NCBI RefSeq assembly: GCF_002234675.1
Contig: NC_019859.2
Span: forward strand, 28,205,973 to 28,269,972
Origin: Oryzias latipes
Taxonomy: Eukaryota > Chordata > Actinopteri > Beloniformes > Adrianichthyidae
Reading direction: 5' to 3'
DNA: 64,000 nucleotides
In this document: one piece after another, positions 23,910-35,455 of the stretch
Numbering within the stretch: the stretch's first letter is position 1
How the letters are laid out: every line of letters starts with the position of its first letter
Notes under the pieces: generated by a model
Told to the model about the DNA's origin: nothing
The model's database searches: none
What the model saw: the letters and a program-made list of their open reading frames with translations, nothing else
Program-made: the position numbers and the translations under genes

Positions 23910-25260
23910 GCTGGTTGTAAAAGAAAGTCATCTCCTTAAATTTCCTTCTTTACAGTTAAAAAAAATCTGTTTTTACACCAAAAATAAACACATGTATAGT
24001 CTGGTTTTGCAGTTCTTTTAATGATTCTCTTTCTTTCCCGTTGTCCTGTCCAGAAACTGAGCAGACACACAATAACTGAGAGTTTCTTGTTTTGGACTAA
24101 TTCGATTGTTACAGTTGGGGTTGTGTTATGCACCACATGGACACACTGTGTGTATATTTGGTATACCCGTATTATATTTGAAACTTAACTTTGATTTGAA
24201 ACATAATTTGACTTTAATTTTTTTCCGTAAGAGGAAAAGAGAGGAAAGGAAAATGAAGAACATTAACGGAGAGGAGTTAAGAAAACATGGGTAGGAGAAA
24301 AAAGAGAAAAGTGTATAGCACTCTTTAATACTTGGTAACACAACGTACTATACACAAGAGTAAATATAACACAAGTATATTCATTTAAAAAAATAATTCT
24401 AGACCCCCCCCCCCCCCCCCCCCCATTGATTAGACAGATGTCATCAGGATCAACCTTTTTAATAAATCAGTAAACTGATCTGGAGTCTATCTGAAAAGTG
24501 GGTATTTTGGTTTTCATGTGGCCACACCCCTCCATACCTCCACCACTGTCCCACCCATGGGGTTATCTGGTTGGTTACACAGGCCACAACACAGAAGTGA
24601 AAGTGGCGTGATTACGAGTAGGGAGGTCACATGTGAGGCCCTCACACATAGAAGAAAAGAATTTAGCACATGTTGGAAGACAAACATACTAAAAACTCAC
24701 CAGAAACTGTATTCAATTTGCCAGTCTTCTATATCTCACAACTACTTTACTACTTACTATGAGCAGAAAACGACATCGTGTTGGAAACATGATCAGCATC
24801 TGTTAACTTGTACATCTCTCACTGTGAATCAACGATGCTTAAAATACATATAAAAAACGCCCGGTAATGATGGAAGCATGTTTGTGTTTGAGAATAAAAA
24901 CCTTAGTTTACTCTTGTTTTGTTATTGGGGAGAAAAATAAGATGATAGAATATTAGAAGAGGCAGAACAGCAAAACTTAAAACTGCAGGGCAGTAAAAGT
25001 CAGTCTGTGTTATCGAGAAAAGGACATGTTTTTAGAGTAAGTGTACACTGAAGCTGTCTGTGATAGTTTTGTATAGAGAGGGGCAGATTAACATTCAAGA
25101 CTTTAGACATAATCAAATACCAACCGAGCATGTCAGCATGTGGCTCCACTTTTCCATTTTCCAAACTCTTTTTGCAGATGAATAGATCTAAATGGAAGAT
25201 CTGAAAAAACATTTGTTTGTTTGAGCTGAAAACCAAAAAATCTTTTGCGTTGTTAGGAGG
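23910..25260. other. Intergenic DNA between DENND1C and CRB3
   Basis: An AATAAA at about 23983 could serve DENND1C, but it lies beyond two transposons. A run of 21 C occurs at 24404-24424. I see no reading frame or RNA gene here; short ORFs at 24518 and 24106 have no recognisable family. Confidence 0.5.
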
Positions 25261-25269
25261 TTTTGACCT

Positions 25270-26180
25270 TTTGTACGTAAAGTCCCACTCTGATCCGTGT
25301 TCCCAGTAATCTTTTAATATGATTATCCCATTCCTAGCCAGAATTCTTTTTTTAAATGTGTTATTTTCTAAGACTGTTTCTGCGGAGCAGCGGTAGTTCA
25401 TTAGAAATTTACCTCTGTTGGTGTGAAGTAAGCTCCGCCACTCCCTTCCTGTTGGCTTACAGCCCCTCACAACTCCGGCCTAACATTATGGGTGCAACGA
25501 AAATGGTGTAGAATATTGGAGCTATCCAGCCGTACAGTTTTGAGCCAGATGCCAGCTCAGACGAGGAAAACTAAGACGTTCATGGATCTATTAGTCTGCA
25601 AATGGATGCATCAGAATAGAGCAGAGCAGAGAGTTTGTAGCCTGCAGATTGTAGTTTCTACATCACAACTACAGCTTTTTTCTACGGCTTGTGATTCATA
25701 ATGATTTGAATTTAAATAATAAAACATATCAGTCAGGCATGCAATTTTAGGCTTATCCCTTGTGCTATCCTAGGCACTTTAACCCTTGTGCTATCTTAGA
25801 TGACCCCCCCTACATTGACGTGTTCTCCCTACCATGACAAAGGTGGAATGATTTCATGTAATCCATGGACACCAGTGAAGATCACAAATCATTGAAGAAA
25901 AAAGGTTCAGAGCACTGTCTAGTGGGTCTAGATGACCTAACTCCCAATGTTAAAATCCCTAGGACAGCACAAGGGAGTTGGGTCATCTAGACCCACTAGG
26001 CAGTTTTTTCTTCAATGATTTGTGATCTTCACAGATTGTCCATGGATTATATGTAATCTTTCCACCTTTATCCACCTTTGTCATGGTAGGGAGAACACGT
26101 CAATGGTCATCTTGATGCCATAGGATAGCAAAAGGGTTAATATTCTTTATATGTCCATCATAAGAAAGATGCAACACTAT
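25270..26180 (+). repeat. Repeat family F1, copy 2, split by piggyBac MITEs
   Basis: Starts AAAGTCCCACTCTGATC near 25278 and carries the conserved coding-like stretch at 25528-25680 (plus strand, PYSFEPDASSDEEN then LQMDASE). After the PB MITE pair (25757-26136) the family sequence resumes with CTTTATATGTCCATCATAAG, matching copy 6 at 62.68 kb. The right terminus is lost. Confidence 0.65.
25757..26136. mobile_element. piggyBac-type MITE pair: copy 6 inserted into copy 5
   Basis: The outer copy starts CCCTTGTGCTATCCTAGGCA at 25757 and ends GATAGCAAAAGGG at 26136 before TTAA. The inner copy, 25783-25975 in opposite orientation, begins after the internal TTAA of the outer copy and ends GCACAAGGG. 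Directly after it the outer sequence resumes at AGTTGGGTCATCTAG; about ten bases (TTAACATTGGG in other copies) are missing, as if lost between GGG repeats. Confidence 0.85.
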
Positions 26181-26647
26181 GCAGTGATCTGTTTATAATT
26201 TGTTTTCCTCATGCATGAAACATGCTTGTAGCGTTAAAGCTGAGGGTTTGAGTTTGTGCTATTCAACCTTTTGTCAGCAATATTTTCATTTTTACTCTAC
26301 ATGACAATTGGCCACCAATATTGGTTATCAACTGACTTGACTACTTATTATTGGTAGCAGTCATGAGAAAAAACATGTTTGTTGATCAAAAGTCTTGAGT
26401 CTATACATTTTCAAGTCATACTGCAAACTCCACTTTAAAGTGTTCAACTGCTTTGTAAACAGAATCTTCGGGGAATATAAGAAATATAAGAACTTTTATT
26501 ATTTATACATTTCTTCATTCACAAACCAGACATTAGCATGCATGTAACTCCATCACAGATGATTGTCAGCTTCGGAATCTAAATACTGCACATTATAGCA
26601 TTCAGAGGTTGGAGCTTGGTGGCCCCTCCTTCAGTAACAGGAAGTCC

Positions 26648-26848
26648 TTAGATCAGCCGTTCCGCTTTGGGTAGTGGCAGGCCCGGCCTCTCTGGCCGCG
26701 ACTGCTTCCTCTCCTCTGCACTTGGCTGGTACTTTCCCTCCATTTTCCTTTTCTTCCGGATGATGCACAGCAGCAGCAGCAACGTCAGTGCGAGCACGGA
26801 AGCTGCTGCACATGTGAACGCCGGTGAGGTGAGCGGGGCCAACGCCAT
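26648..26848 (-). CDS. crb3: Crumbs homolog 3 (apical polarity protein), main coding exon
   Basis: Small single-pass membrane protein that organises apical polarity and tight junctions with PALS1/PATJ and PAR6. From ATG 26848 the frame gives 66 residues: a short N-terminal stretch (MALAPLTSPAF), a hydrophobic segment (about residues 16-33, SVLALTLLLLLCII), the basic juxtamembrane FERM-binding region RKKRKMEGKYQPSAEE (human RKKRQTEGTYRPSSEE as remembered) and the C-terminal PDZ ligand LPLPKAERLI, as in the CRB3A form. A splice acceptor CTCTCTCTGTCCTCAG ends at 26856, so exonic sequence starts at 26855, seven bases before this ATG; an upstream exon must exist. The ATG has a good Kozak context. 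Either translation starts here, giving an unusually short ectodomain without a signal peptide, or an upstream exon supplies the start; the frame would need an exon ending in phase 2. The neighbour DENND1C is convergent, as in human. Confidence 0.85.
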   Translation of the reverse strand: MALAPLTSPAFTCAAASVLALTLLLLLCIIRKKRKMEGKYQPSAEERKQSRPERPGLPLPKAERLI

Positions 26849-26939
26849 GCTGACACTGAGGACAGAGAGAGCAGTCAGATGCTGTGAAAGCTCAGAGAAA
26901 ACATGTTCTCTGTGGAGGGCAAACAAACCAGTGAATCTG

Positions 26940-27465
26940 AAGGTTGGGACACACCGGGCATTCAACGCACGCTCAAGAACACGCTAAACACACGCGTATG
27001 TTCACATGTGATGAGCTTCTTCTTTTTTTTCTACCATTAACTAGCGCATATTTGTCACAAATAGTTGGAAGAGGTTGCATGTAAAATATTAAAGCGGTGC
27101 AAATCACAAATCTTGATTCAAGTTTTTTTATTTTCCACAGCACATGAGAAACTTGGCCAGGCATGAACCGCAATTATGAATTTCTCCTCCATGATCAATT
27201 TTCAAACAGTTGCTACCTCCGTGAATTAAAAAGGGACGCCATCCATACCAAATCCAAGTCCCTGATTGGTCAAAGTTTGACCTGGTTTGACTTCCAACGC
27301 TCGGTTCAATGGCAGTACGTTTTTGTATGTAAAGCATGAAAAAGGTCATAAAAACTTGTGTAGCTACACGTGAACACATGAGTTTTGAAGACGTGTTTAC
27401 ATAAATGTTTTATTGGAAGTGGCCACTTGAATTCACATTGCTGAAGGCGGTGTGAATGTAGCTTA
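26940..27465. repeat. Possible MITE upstream of CRB3 exon
   Basis: The left border has GGGACACACCGGGCATTCAA and CGCACGCTCAAGAACACGC; the right border, read on the minus strand, has AAGCTACATTCACACCGCC. The same motifs recur at 63880-63960 (CTCAAGAACCC.. and CACACCGCGCACGTGGC on the minus strand). I treat it as a diverged inverted-end element; no target duplication was found. Confidence 0.4.
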
Positions 27466-28379
27466 AGCGTCTCCTCCATAAAGTTGCTGTCCAGGGACGA
27501 CAATCACTGACTGAAATTTGAGTTTGGTTGATGTTTCTTTCTTTATCCAGCTTTCATATGGAACCAGATTTGTAAGGAACAGGCATTTGAGAGTTGGACA
27601 CCAGGGCTGAAGATGTGGGTTACCTGCATGAAAAGTTTCATTCTGGTGTGGTGTTGGCTGGAATGGGGGAATTGTAGTGCAATAATAAAAACAATTGGAC
27701 AATTTACCATTCATGATTAAAAACAGGAGCATCAGCAGACTGTGGAGGAACCATGCCAAGCCACCTTTGTGTCACCAGTCTGGTCGCACACTGCTGTGGA
27801 ATCGTCTTATGCCATCGCTGTTTTAAGTAGTGATTGCAGAAATGAACCCAAGAAGAAGATCAAAACATTTTGAACAATTATTCTAAAAAAGAACTCGATC
27901 TTGTGGAATACTTGAAATACCTTTCCACAGCGACATCTAGTGGCTATAAAGTGATTTTAAGTGACCGAAATGTTTCATATTTTTGGGCTCGTTCTCTGTC
28001 AACTGTAGGTGTATAGTCATTTTTGTATCCTAAATTGTTAAACTAAAAAACAGGATTCTTTTATAGAGGAAAAACAAAATATTACTTTTGAGTGCAGTTC
28101 ATTTGATTCAACACTGGGTGGAGTTGAGCTGGGACTGGATGAAACATCAGGATGTTTTGTTCTCAGGTGTCTCCATATTTATGTTGTTTTATTAGAAAAC
28201 ATTTCAAACATAAAAGCCTTTTCTCCTCTAGAAGGTAAAATTTATTTGAGCTAGTGATCTGCCACACACAATGTTTTGGACCTATCACTCAACTACATAA
28301 GGCAAGCTGTGTACAAAAAAAAAGTTGTTTAGAAAAGCTTTTTAAAAAAAAAACAAACAAAAAAAACACAAAAGTTCAT
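27466..28379. other. Intron/intergenic DNA, nothing firm
   Basis: AT-rich sequence with no repeat I recognise. A minus-strand open stretch (27605-27760) reads a hydrophobic start and ends QNETFHAG before a GTAACC donor, but it lacks a proper ATG in frame and its phase does not fit the CRB3 exon. Confidence 0.4.
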
Positions 28380-28735
28380 AATCTTAAGAGACAGAGGGAA
28401 AAAAATCCTGTTGTACAGTTTTTGAGCCAGATTCCAGCTTAGATGAGGAAAACGACGACATTAATGGATCTATTTGTCTGCAAGTGGATGCATCGGACTG
28501 GAGCAGAGCTGGGAGCTTGTGGCCAACCGACTGCAGTTTATACATAGAAATTACAAAGGTTTTTCAAAGGGAATGTCTTTTATCTGCCCCGGATTTACAG
28601 CGATTTGAATAAATAAATACTCAAAAATTCTTAAGAATTAATCCTGACTGTCCTATACTTGTCCTCCATCATGAGAAAAATGCTAAAAGAAAATGTTAAA
28701 AACAGAATTTTCATTGGAGTGGGTCTTTAACTTTC
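28380..28735 (+). repeat. Repeat family F1, copy 3
   Basis: Contains the clearest version of the conserved coding-like stretch (plus strand, 28415-28610): EPDSSLDEENDDINGS, LQVDASDWSRAGSLW, CSLYIEITK. It ends GGAGTGGGTCTTTAAC, the family terminus. The 5' half is missing. Confidence 0.65.
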
Positions 28736-29939
28736 CTCTTTGAGTTCCGGTTCCAATCAGCAATCATGACAGTGAAGGGCAGTCAAGGCCTCCTGCAGGT
28801 CTTTATGACCATTATTCTAGATTGTTTAGGCAGAGAACTGACGGCCACATCGGCCAACAAACCACTTCCTTAAATTTAGGAGACGCCAAAGTGCCGCCAG
28901 GGGGAGAAGACCATCTTCTTGGGACAAACAGTCTGCAACATAATGATGGTACATCCCGAACCTTCAGCTCTGCTGCCCTCTAGGGCTTGTTCCTTACAAT
29001 TGCGGCTCCGCTTAAAATGAAGACAATAAGAGAGTCTGAGACATACACTACTCAGAAGTTTGGAATATTGTGAAAAACTCAGTGGATGTCGTAAACACTG
29101 TTTTTCACTACATCGATTTTTGGAAAAGGGAGGCAATTCTTTTTTAGGGTGATAGACACCTCATTTTGTGTTTTCCCCATAAGGGACTCACTCTGTACTA
29201 GGGGCATTAACATTAGCGTGAATCGCTTATTCCATGAGTCGATTTCCATTCCTACGATCCAACCAGATCAATCTGCCCGAGGCAAACTGATTATTAAATC
29301 AAACCAATTTGTTTCAAAATTAAGTAAATCTGTTATAATCTATGTTGTAAAATATTATTTGGATTGAGGCACAATTTTTTTTTTTTTTTTTTACTATAGC
29401 CTAAAAATTGACCAAGTGCAGCACAGCGATCAACTTCAAAAACTGATCAATCCATCATTACAGTCTAATGTGTGGAAACACTTTGAATTTTGCAAAGATA
29501 TGTGACCATACAGAGTGGTAAAATGTTCTCATAAAGTTCTCTTTGGATTATTTCAATGTGCAAACACAACACTGGGCAGAACTTTATGAAACTAAAATGT
29601 AAAAGGATTTGCCATTAATTCTTGTTTACTCGTTTGCTTGATCACATATTTAATTTACACTTTATTATCTTGCAAGACACACAAGGAATCTGGAAAACTT
29701 CAGCTGGACTGTTCAGTAGCAGGTATTTCTCTCTGAATCACACTGGTTGAAGTTTTAGATAAAGATGTCCAGAATCCACGCACGCATCCTGTGCACACGC
29801 ACCTGGTTATGGCGGCAGTTAGAGCGAATGAAAAATGTCTGTTCTTTAATTCTTAAATATCGGAGTTTCAGCTTCACTGTTTACATTCTTCCGTAACTTT
29901 TAAACTGTTAACACAGTTAACATAATTCCACCTGATTCT

Positions 29940-30245
29940 GGCCCAGACACAGCTCATTCTTACCACAGAGTCATAACAGAAAGACCAGTATCCCACAATT
30001 CCACCAGCACACCCCTAACTTTCTGTTCAATGCTCCACCGCACAGTGCCTCATATGGTTTGGCCAACAATGACCTTTGACCTGAACCCCATAGAGCACGT
30101 CTGGGACAAGCAGAGACTGGATGATCGGACCCCACCCACAAGTCACCTGGTAGAACTCCATGTAGGACTTGTGGAAGAGTTGAACCCATTACCTCAGAAT
30201 AATTTCAAGGGGCTGGTGAGGAGCATGACATGTTGCTGACGAGCT
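29940..30245 (+). mobile_element. Tc1-like transposase C-terminal relic
   Basis: The plus strand reads WPTMTFDLNPIEHVWDKQRL (the third catalytic acidic residue in DLNPIEH), then ELHVGLVEELNPLPQNNF and LVRSMTC, matching the C-terminal end of Tc1-family transposases. Only the last third is visible and no terminal repeat was recognised. It is a plain DNA-transposon remnant between CRB3 and its candidate promoter. Confidence 0.75.
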
Positions 30246-30779
30246 GTCATTAAATAGCTGGTTAATTTTCGTTATTTGGGGCTTCCTTTCTTATTGTCTT
30301 GATTTTTGGGGTACTATATCTCAAATATCAAAGGAAATATATGTGTTTTATTTAAATAAAAATATACTTTACAAAGTGTTGGTGACATTGTGATGTCAGT
30401 TTTCTCTGAACCTTATCTGATATCAGACGTTGTGGTTTTCAAACCGCTCTTGAACGCAACACTATTTAAAATCGTTTTCTGCTGATCCAAACAAGTGCTG
30501 AGGGAACCAAGTTCTAGTCGAACACGTCTGCTGTGACATGAAACCCCCCTGAAGCTCAGAGGAAACCTCAGCCAGGTGGAGGTAACCTGAAGGACACCTC
30601 AGATGTTCAGGTGTTTGGGTTTAAAAGCGGCTCTGGTTCTGTCACAGCTGAGGACCTGAGAGTCCGGGTGTGTTTGCTAATTTAAAAACAGCCAAACGTT
30701 CCACTTTCTATTTCGTCCATTTTCTGTTCGATTTTTGTTCCTTTAGGAGAACTCTGACTCTAACAGGAAATCTTCATTC

Positions 30780-31160
30780 TCCTCACCTCAGCAGTCGGGT
30801 GGCTGAACATGCCCCCCCTCCCCCAAACCGCGGGGGTTCTAAATTGTACGTAAAGACGAGAGCGCGTGCACTCACCTTCTCGCGCGGACCTTTCCTCCTC
30901 TGCCTACATTCCCAGCCCCGCAGGTGCAGGCACGCGCTCGGAATGACCTGCCGCACCTGTTCTTCAGGTTCTGCAGACGAAGCTACGCACGCGTTCAGCG
31001 CGGCTTCCTTTCTCACGGGGAGGCGGGCAGGAGCCACGAGAGCCACCTGTCAGTCTGTGGCACGCCGAAAAGGAAGCATTTCACCTGTCTGAGTGACTCA
31101 CCTGAACCACCGGAGCACGTGATTATCTGAGCCAACCACAACATCCTCTCCTCTGAGACA
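30780..31160 (-). promoter_or_regulatory. crb3: CpG-rich block, candidate CRB3 promoter and 5' non-coding exon
   Basis: The block has many CG dinucleotides in an AT-rich setting. On the minus strand there are two strong splice donors, AGAAG|GTGAGT (exon end at 30876) and TTCAG|GTGAGT (exon end at 31102). It lies about 4 kb upstream of the CRB3 coding exon in the right orientation. No TATA box is obvious. The link to CRB3 is inference. Confidence 0.4.
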
Positions 31161-32974
31161 GAGAATGCACCGCCCCCACGTCATTCTCTTTTAGAAAGAA
31201 ACAAACATACCCGCTGATTTTTATCATGTCTTCCTGACAGACTGACTGACTGAGTGACTGACCTTTATCGTTAACGACAGGTGCAACAAAATTGTTTATT
31301 TCTAGATGACGAGAAATGGTTAAAATAGTAAAATATATTATTGCCAGTATTTTAAAATAAACGCAGGCTATAAAGTACATCACACATTTTCATCTTATAA
31401 TATTCAAAATACATTAAAAAATACAGATTACTACATTTTAAAATGAAATACAATTTTCAAGAAGTTAGAAAAGTTAAAAAGAGACGTGTTTCAATATGAG
31501 AGCAGGGTATCAAGTTATGGAATGTTCTTAAACCCCAAATGAAAGAGGGTAAATAGAACATACAGTATTTCAGAAAATGTAAAATTAATATATAATACTA
31601 CAAAAATATAAACAATAAGAGGTCATTAGGATTGGACTGTGGGGTGTCTGAATTGTTTGTTGTTTTAAGACCCAAAAATCTGTTCCCAAAGCCATTTATG
31701 AGAATATTTAAGAAAAAAAAGAGAATTTAATTTTGAAAAGAATTATCTGAAGCAGTGGTCCTCAAGGGCCACTATCTGCAGGGTTTAGATGTTCCTTTGC
31801 TACCCAGATTTGAATCAACAGGTGATTAACCGCCTCCTTCAGAACCCAAAGAGGCAATTCAACCACTGGACCAGGACAGTGGCCCTCCAGGACCAGGACG
31901 GTAAAAACAATACAAAAAATATAAATGCTCAATCTATTTGGGCAGCACCATCATCAGTACAGCATTTGAATGGGGGCAGCAGATAAGACACTTAAAATAT
32001 TTAAACAAAATACAGAATTATAAAACATGAACACGATACAAAAATTAAATACAAAAATGAAAGCTCCGTCATCATCTTACTAACTCCTTGCTGAAAAGTC
32101 CAGTTTTAACACCATTTTTTCTCCAAAGAAGAAATTATAAATACTTTAAAGCTAAACATGAGATCTTCTTGATGAAGTGTTTTGAGCAAAACCAGAAACA
32201 CATTCAGAAAATTGTAACAAAATTGTTTTATACCCAGAGATCTATTTAAAACGGTGTGTAAACTTTGCTTGTGAATCTGCATTAATAAGTAAATGAACCG
32301 TGGCGTTCTCAATCTGGCTGACATGCTGATCATGAATACTTCTAACTTTTAAACAACAAACACACTGACAGCACTGCTGAGGTACAAGGAAAAAACAAGA
32401 ATAGGCAACCACGTAAAAAAGTACCTGATAAAAACATTTTCTGGAACTTACATACCTTCAAATCAATGAACTAACTTCAGAACCAAATTTAGAAAAAAAA
32501 TACGAAGAAGGATGGAAAAGAAACCAGTCCAAATACTAAATGTTCATGGATTAAAGACATCATCGTATTGAAGGTCTTTGTGTCTGTACTGTTGGTTCAT
32601 AAACTGTCTGATGCTGCCAGTTCAAAACCAGAGAAAGTCCAACAATTTCACAGCAAACATCTGGAGGTTCATTTCCTCTAAATGTTAAAATGTTTAACCA
32701 TTTGTTCCTTTTTAACGTTTGTGGCCTGACTTTTTTAAATTTCTTTAACTAACTAAAGATTTTTTAAATCTGTCAGTTTTACTATGAATGTAAGATGTAG
32801 AATAATTAATTTATTCACTGTTTAAAAAAGCAGAAATCGTCGTACATTTGAATGAGAAGAGGAACCGAAAAAGGTTTGACAGATTTATCCCTCAGTTTCA
32901 TAAATACTATCACTCATTTGTAACTTTCTGGAGATCAAAGAGACTTGGAACGACAGAACTCTGCAGGCCATCAG
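31161..32974. other. AT-rich DNA with one hAT-like MITE
   Basis: 31753-31898 carries inverted ends CAGTGGTCCTCAAGGGCCAC and, on the minus strand, CCTGGTCCTGGAGGGCCACT, typical of a small hAT MITE. The remainder has no supported gene or RNA. Confidence 0.55.
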
Positions 32975-33562
32975 GATCTACTTCTGTAAAACACAAAGAG
33001 AACATCTGAGTTCTGATGGAACCCAGAACCGGTCCAGTAGGTGCACACTACTCTCTGGCCCTCTGGACGGGCAGGGGGAGTACAGTCTTTCAGTGAAGAA
33101 AACCCTTCTGATCCGGCGGTTAACATGAATCTCACGAAGACGACAAGCTAAGATCAAACAATCTGCAGTAAAACATGCCCTCGCCGTTTTCACGTCCACA
33201 AACCTGGACTCGCAGCGTCTCCATGTAATTGGTTCCGAAGGCTGTCTTTGTTAAGTCGGACAGATTGAACTGGATCTGATTCCAGCCGTCCTCAAGCTTC
33301 AAGGGCATGGTCTAGCGGAAGTGGTCCACCTTGGTGTTGCTCTGGTTTTTACTCATTCTGAACCACCGGCGGACATTTTTATTGTCTAAAATTTGACGCG
33401 GAATCAATTGTAGACAAAGACATTGCAACGAATGAAGGCAAATACGGCGTTCAGCAACACAGGTCTGAACCCGTACGTGGACTTCAAAGGAGAAGCATTT
33501 CTTCGTGTTCTTTACGATCATTACCAGGAACGGGGATTTGCATCCCCAGCTTGCTGCCAGAA
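32975..33562 (-). pseudogene. cfap20: Decayed, intron-bearing copy of CFAP20
   Basis: CFAP20 is a conserved axonemal protein of about 193 residues. The minus strand holds its C-terminal two thirds in order: [20 protein letters not shown] (33556-33480), [20 protein letters not shown] (about 33390-33330), [20 protein letters not shown] and [12 protein letters not shown] (33310-33215), IHVNRRIRRVFFTERLYS (about 33135-33080) and VPSELRCSLCVLQK before a TAG at about 32978. A gap of about 80 bp bounded by GT..AG interrupts LRVQ/IHVN and about 90 bp separates FEVH from LDNKNV, so it kept introns and is not a processed copy. An in-frame TAG replaces the Cys of the FICTMP motif, and about 18 extra codons follow RLYS. 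The N-terminal third is absent. A hAT fragment abuts its 5' end. Confidence 0.8.
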
Positions 33563-33866
33563 CCCACTACCCCTCCCCTTTCCCTCCCCACACATCCCGT
33601 CCCTTCTCAGAGACCCCCATACGCAGGTTTAAGGCTGGTACAAACTCTGTCATATAACAGATAGTAAACTGACAGTGGCGCAGATTTTTTCTCTCCAAGC
33701 ACCGCTACTACTTGGCAACGCCCCCTTGGCATCGCATCGCATCGCGCCCGAGAAGGACTGGTCTAATGACACATTTCTTTTCTATAATTAAAGATTTGTC
33801 TGCGAGCCAGATGTGACCATCAAAAGAGCCAGATATGGCTCGCGTGCCATGGATTCCCGACCCGTG
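33563..33866. mobile_element. Right-end fragment of the hAT family seen at 22777-23901
   Basis: Shares TCACACATCCCGTCC-like, GCCCGAGAAGGACTGGTCTA, ATAATTAAAGATTTGTCTGC and the subterminal CATCAAAAGAGCCA with the element at 22777, ending GGATTCCCGACCCGTG. The left part is missing; it joins the CFAP20 relic directly. Confidence 0.8.
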
Positions 33867-34056
33867 CTGTAGATTAGCAGTGGCCTACTCCTTAGAACAG
33901 GGGTCTTAGGTCGACTTATCAACCCCGACCAAACGGTTCTCGTGCGCGGCTGTCACTCACTGCAGCACACCGTTTAAATGCATGCAAGCGACAACAAGAT
34001 TTAGTCTTCTACACGCTGAAAATATGTGGGGAACATGCAGCGATAGACGTGTGTAA

Positions 34057-34259
34057 CCCTTGCGCTATCCTAGGCACTTTAACATTGGGAGTTGGGTCAT
34101 CTAGACCCACTAGACAGTGCTCTGAACCTTTTTTCTTACATGATTTGTGATCTTCACTGGTGTCCATGGATTACATGAAATCTTTCCACCTTTATCCACC
34201 TTTGTCATGGTAGAGAGAACACGTCAATGTAAGGATCGGGTCAGAGGATAGCACAAGGG
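34057..34259. mobile_element. piggyBac-type MITE (family PB), copy 7
   Basis: 203 bp, CCCTTGCGCTATCCTAGGCA to GATAGCACAAGGG, flanked by GTAA and TTAA. Confidence 0.85.
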
Positions 34260-34859
34260 TTAAGATGAACCAGCGCCTCGCCTGGATCGTTAGTGAGACT
34301 GGGGGGCGGGAGAGTGAGATGAAGGTGAAGCTGCAGCAAGACTGAAGGAGAGCAGGAAGTTGGAGTTGTCCTTCACATTCAATTTAGTTTTAATATATCC
34401 CCCCCCCCTTAGTATGATCTGTGTTATTATATATTTTATAATTATTTTAATGTTTTGTAATGGATGTAGCCTTTTTTTTAGTCAATAGGTTTTTTAAATT
34501 ATTTTAATTGATCACTCAACTACAAAACCGTCAGGACACATTTCCCACAATGCATTGTTTTGTAGTCAATTTGGGGCTTGCAGTAAATGCAGTATTAAAT
34601 TTCCAGCTGCTTTCGCTAAGGTTGGGGCCTTGCTCCCGCCCCTTTCTGGTGATATTTTTGTGATGATTGACAGGTGATGTTTGAGCAAAAACAAAAACAT
34701 ACGTCACACACCAGGTAGATGATCTGCGCAGCAATTCGTCCACCTGCTTGATCTCAAACACACTTATTGTGCATCTTGGTTGCACATATTTGGTGTCGCC
34801 AAGATAAATTTCCATCCGTTTTTGAGCCTCTCTGATCTCAGGTATCTGTAACGGTTGTT

Positions 34860-35455
34860 CTGATCTCCAGTGAACAGCGCCCGTTCTTTCAACAGTGTTA
34901 ACTGAAATGTTTTAATAAGGACGTTTAAATTAGAAAACAATATAGAAGACCAAATAAACAGAAATGTATTACTGCTTTATTTACTTATTGATTTTTAACG
35001 TTTTTAACGTAACAAACATGTCAATAAAAGACAAATCCTGAATATTATTACGTTTTAATTTTTCCCCCCTTGAACGAATGTGGGTCACAGAAACTGGGAA
35101 GTAGCAGCAGAAAGCGGCTTTTGCGGCAGGACGGAGATCGTACCGGGATGTGAATGAACCCAGACATGAAAAAGTGATTACCGATGCTTTTGTGCTTTTT
35201 AAAATAAATAAATTTGACCTCTAAACATCATACGTGTCTTCTGTGCAATGTAATGAGATACACACTGACAGAAATGTGAAAGTATCGGCTGCAAACCCGA
35301 ATATTGCTCACATCCATGTTTATGAATGCCTTATGACGAGAATAACAGGCTAATGATGGTCTAGGTAGCACATAGCCTACTAGCCTTCGGATGTAAAGTG
35401 ACTGCTAAAGAGTATGTTAATGTGACACAGGTAGATTCTAGTGGATTAGATTCTG
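34860..35455. repeat. Repeat family F2, copy 1
   Basis: Contains CAATAAAAGACAAATCCTGA, AGCAGAAAGCGGCTTTTGC and TTATGAATGCCTTATGACG. The same motifs return at 36304-36780 and, more diverged, at 51230-51830. Termini and class are not clear. No coding signal. Confidence 0.5.

Noticed and set aside
27605-27760. Candidate CRB3 signal-peptide exon
   Set aside because: Hydrophobic start and NET motif are attractive, but there is no good ATG in frame and the exon would end in phase 1 whereas the CRB3 exon needs phase 2.
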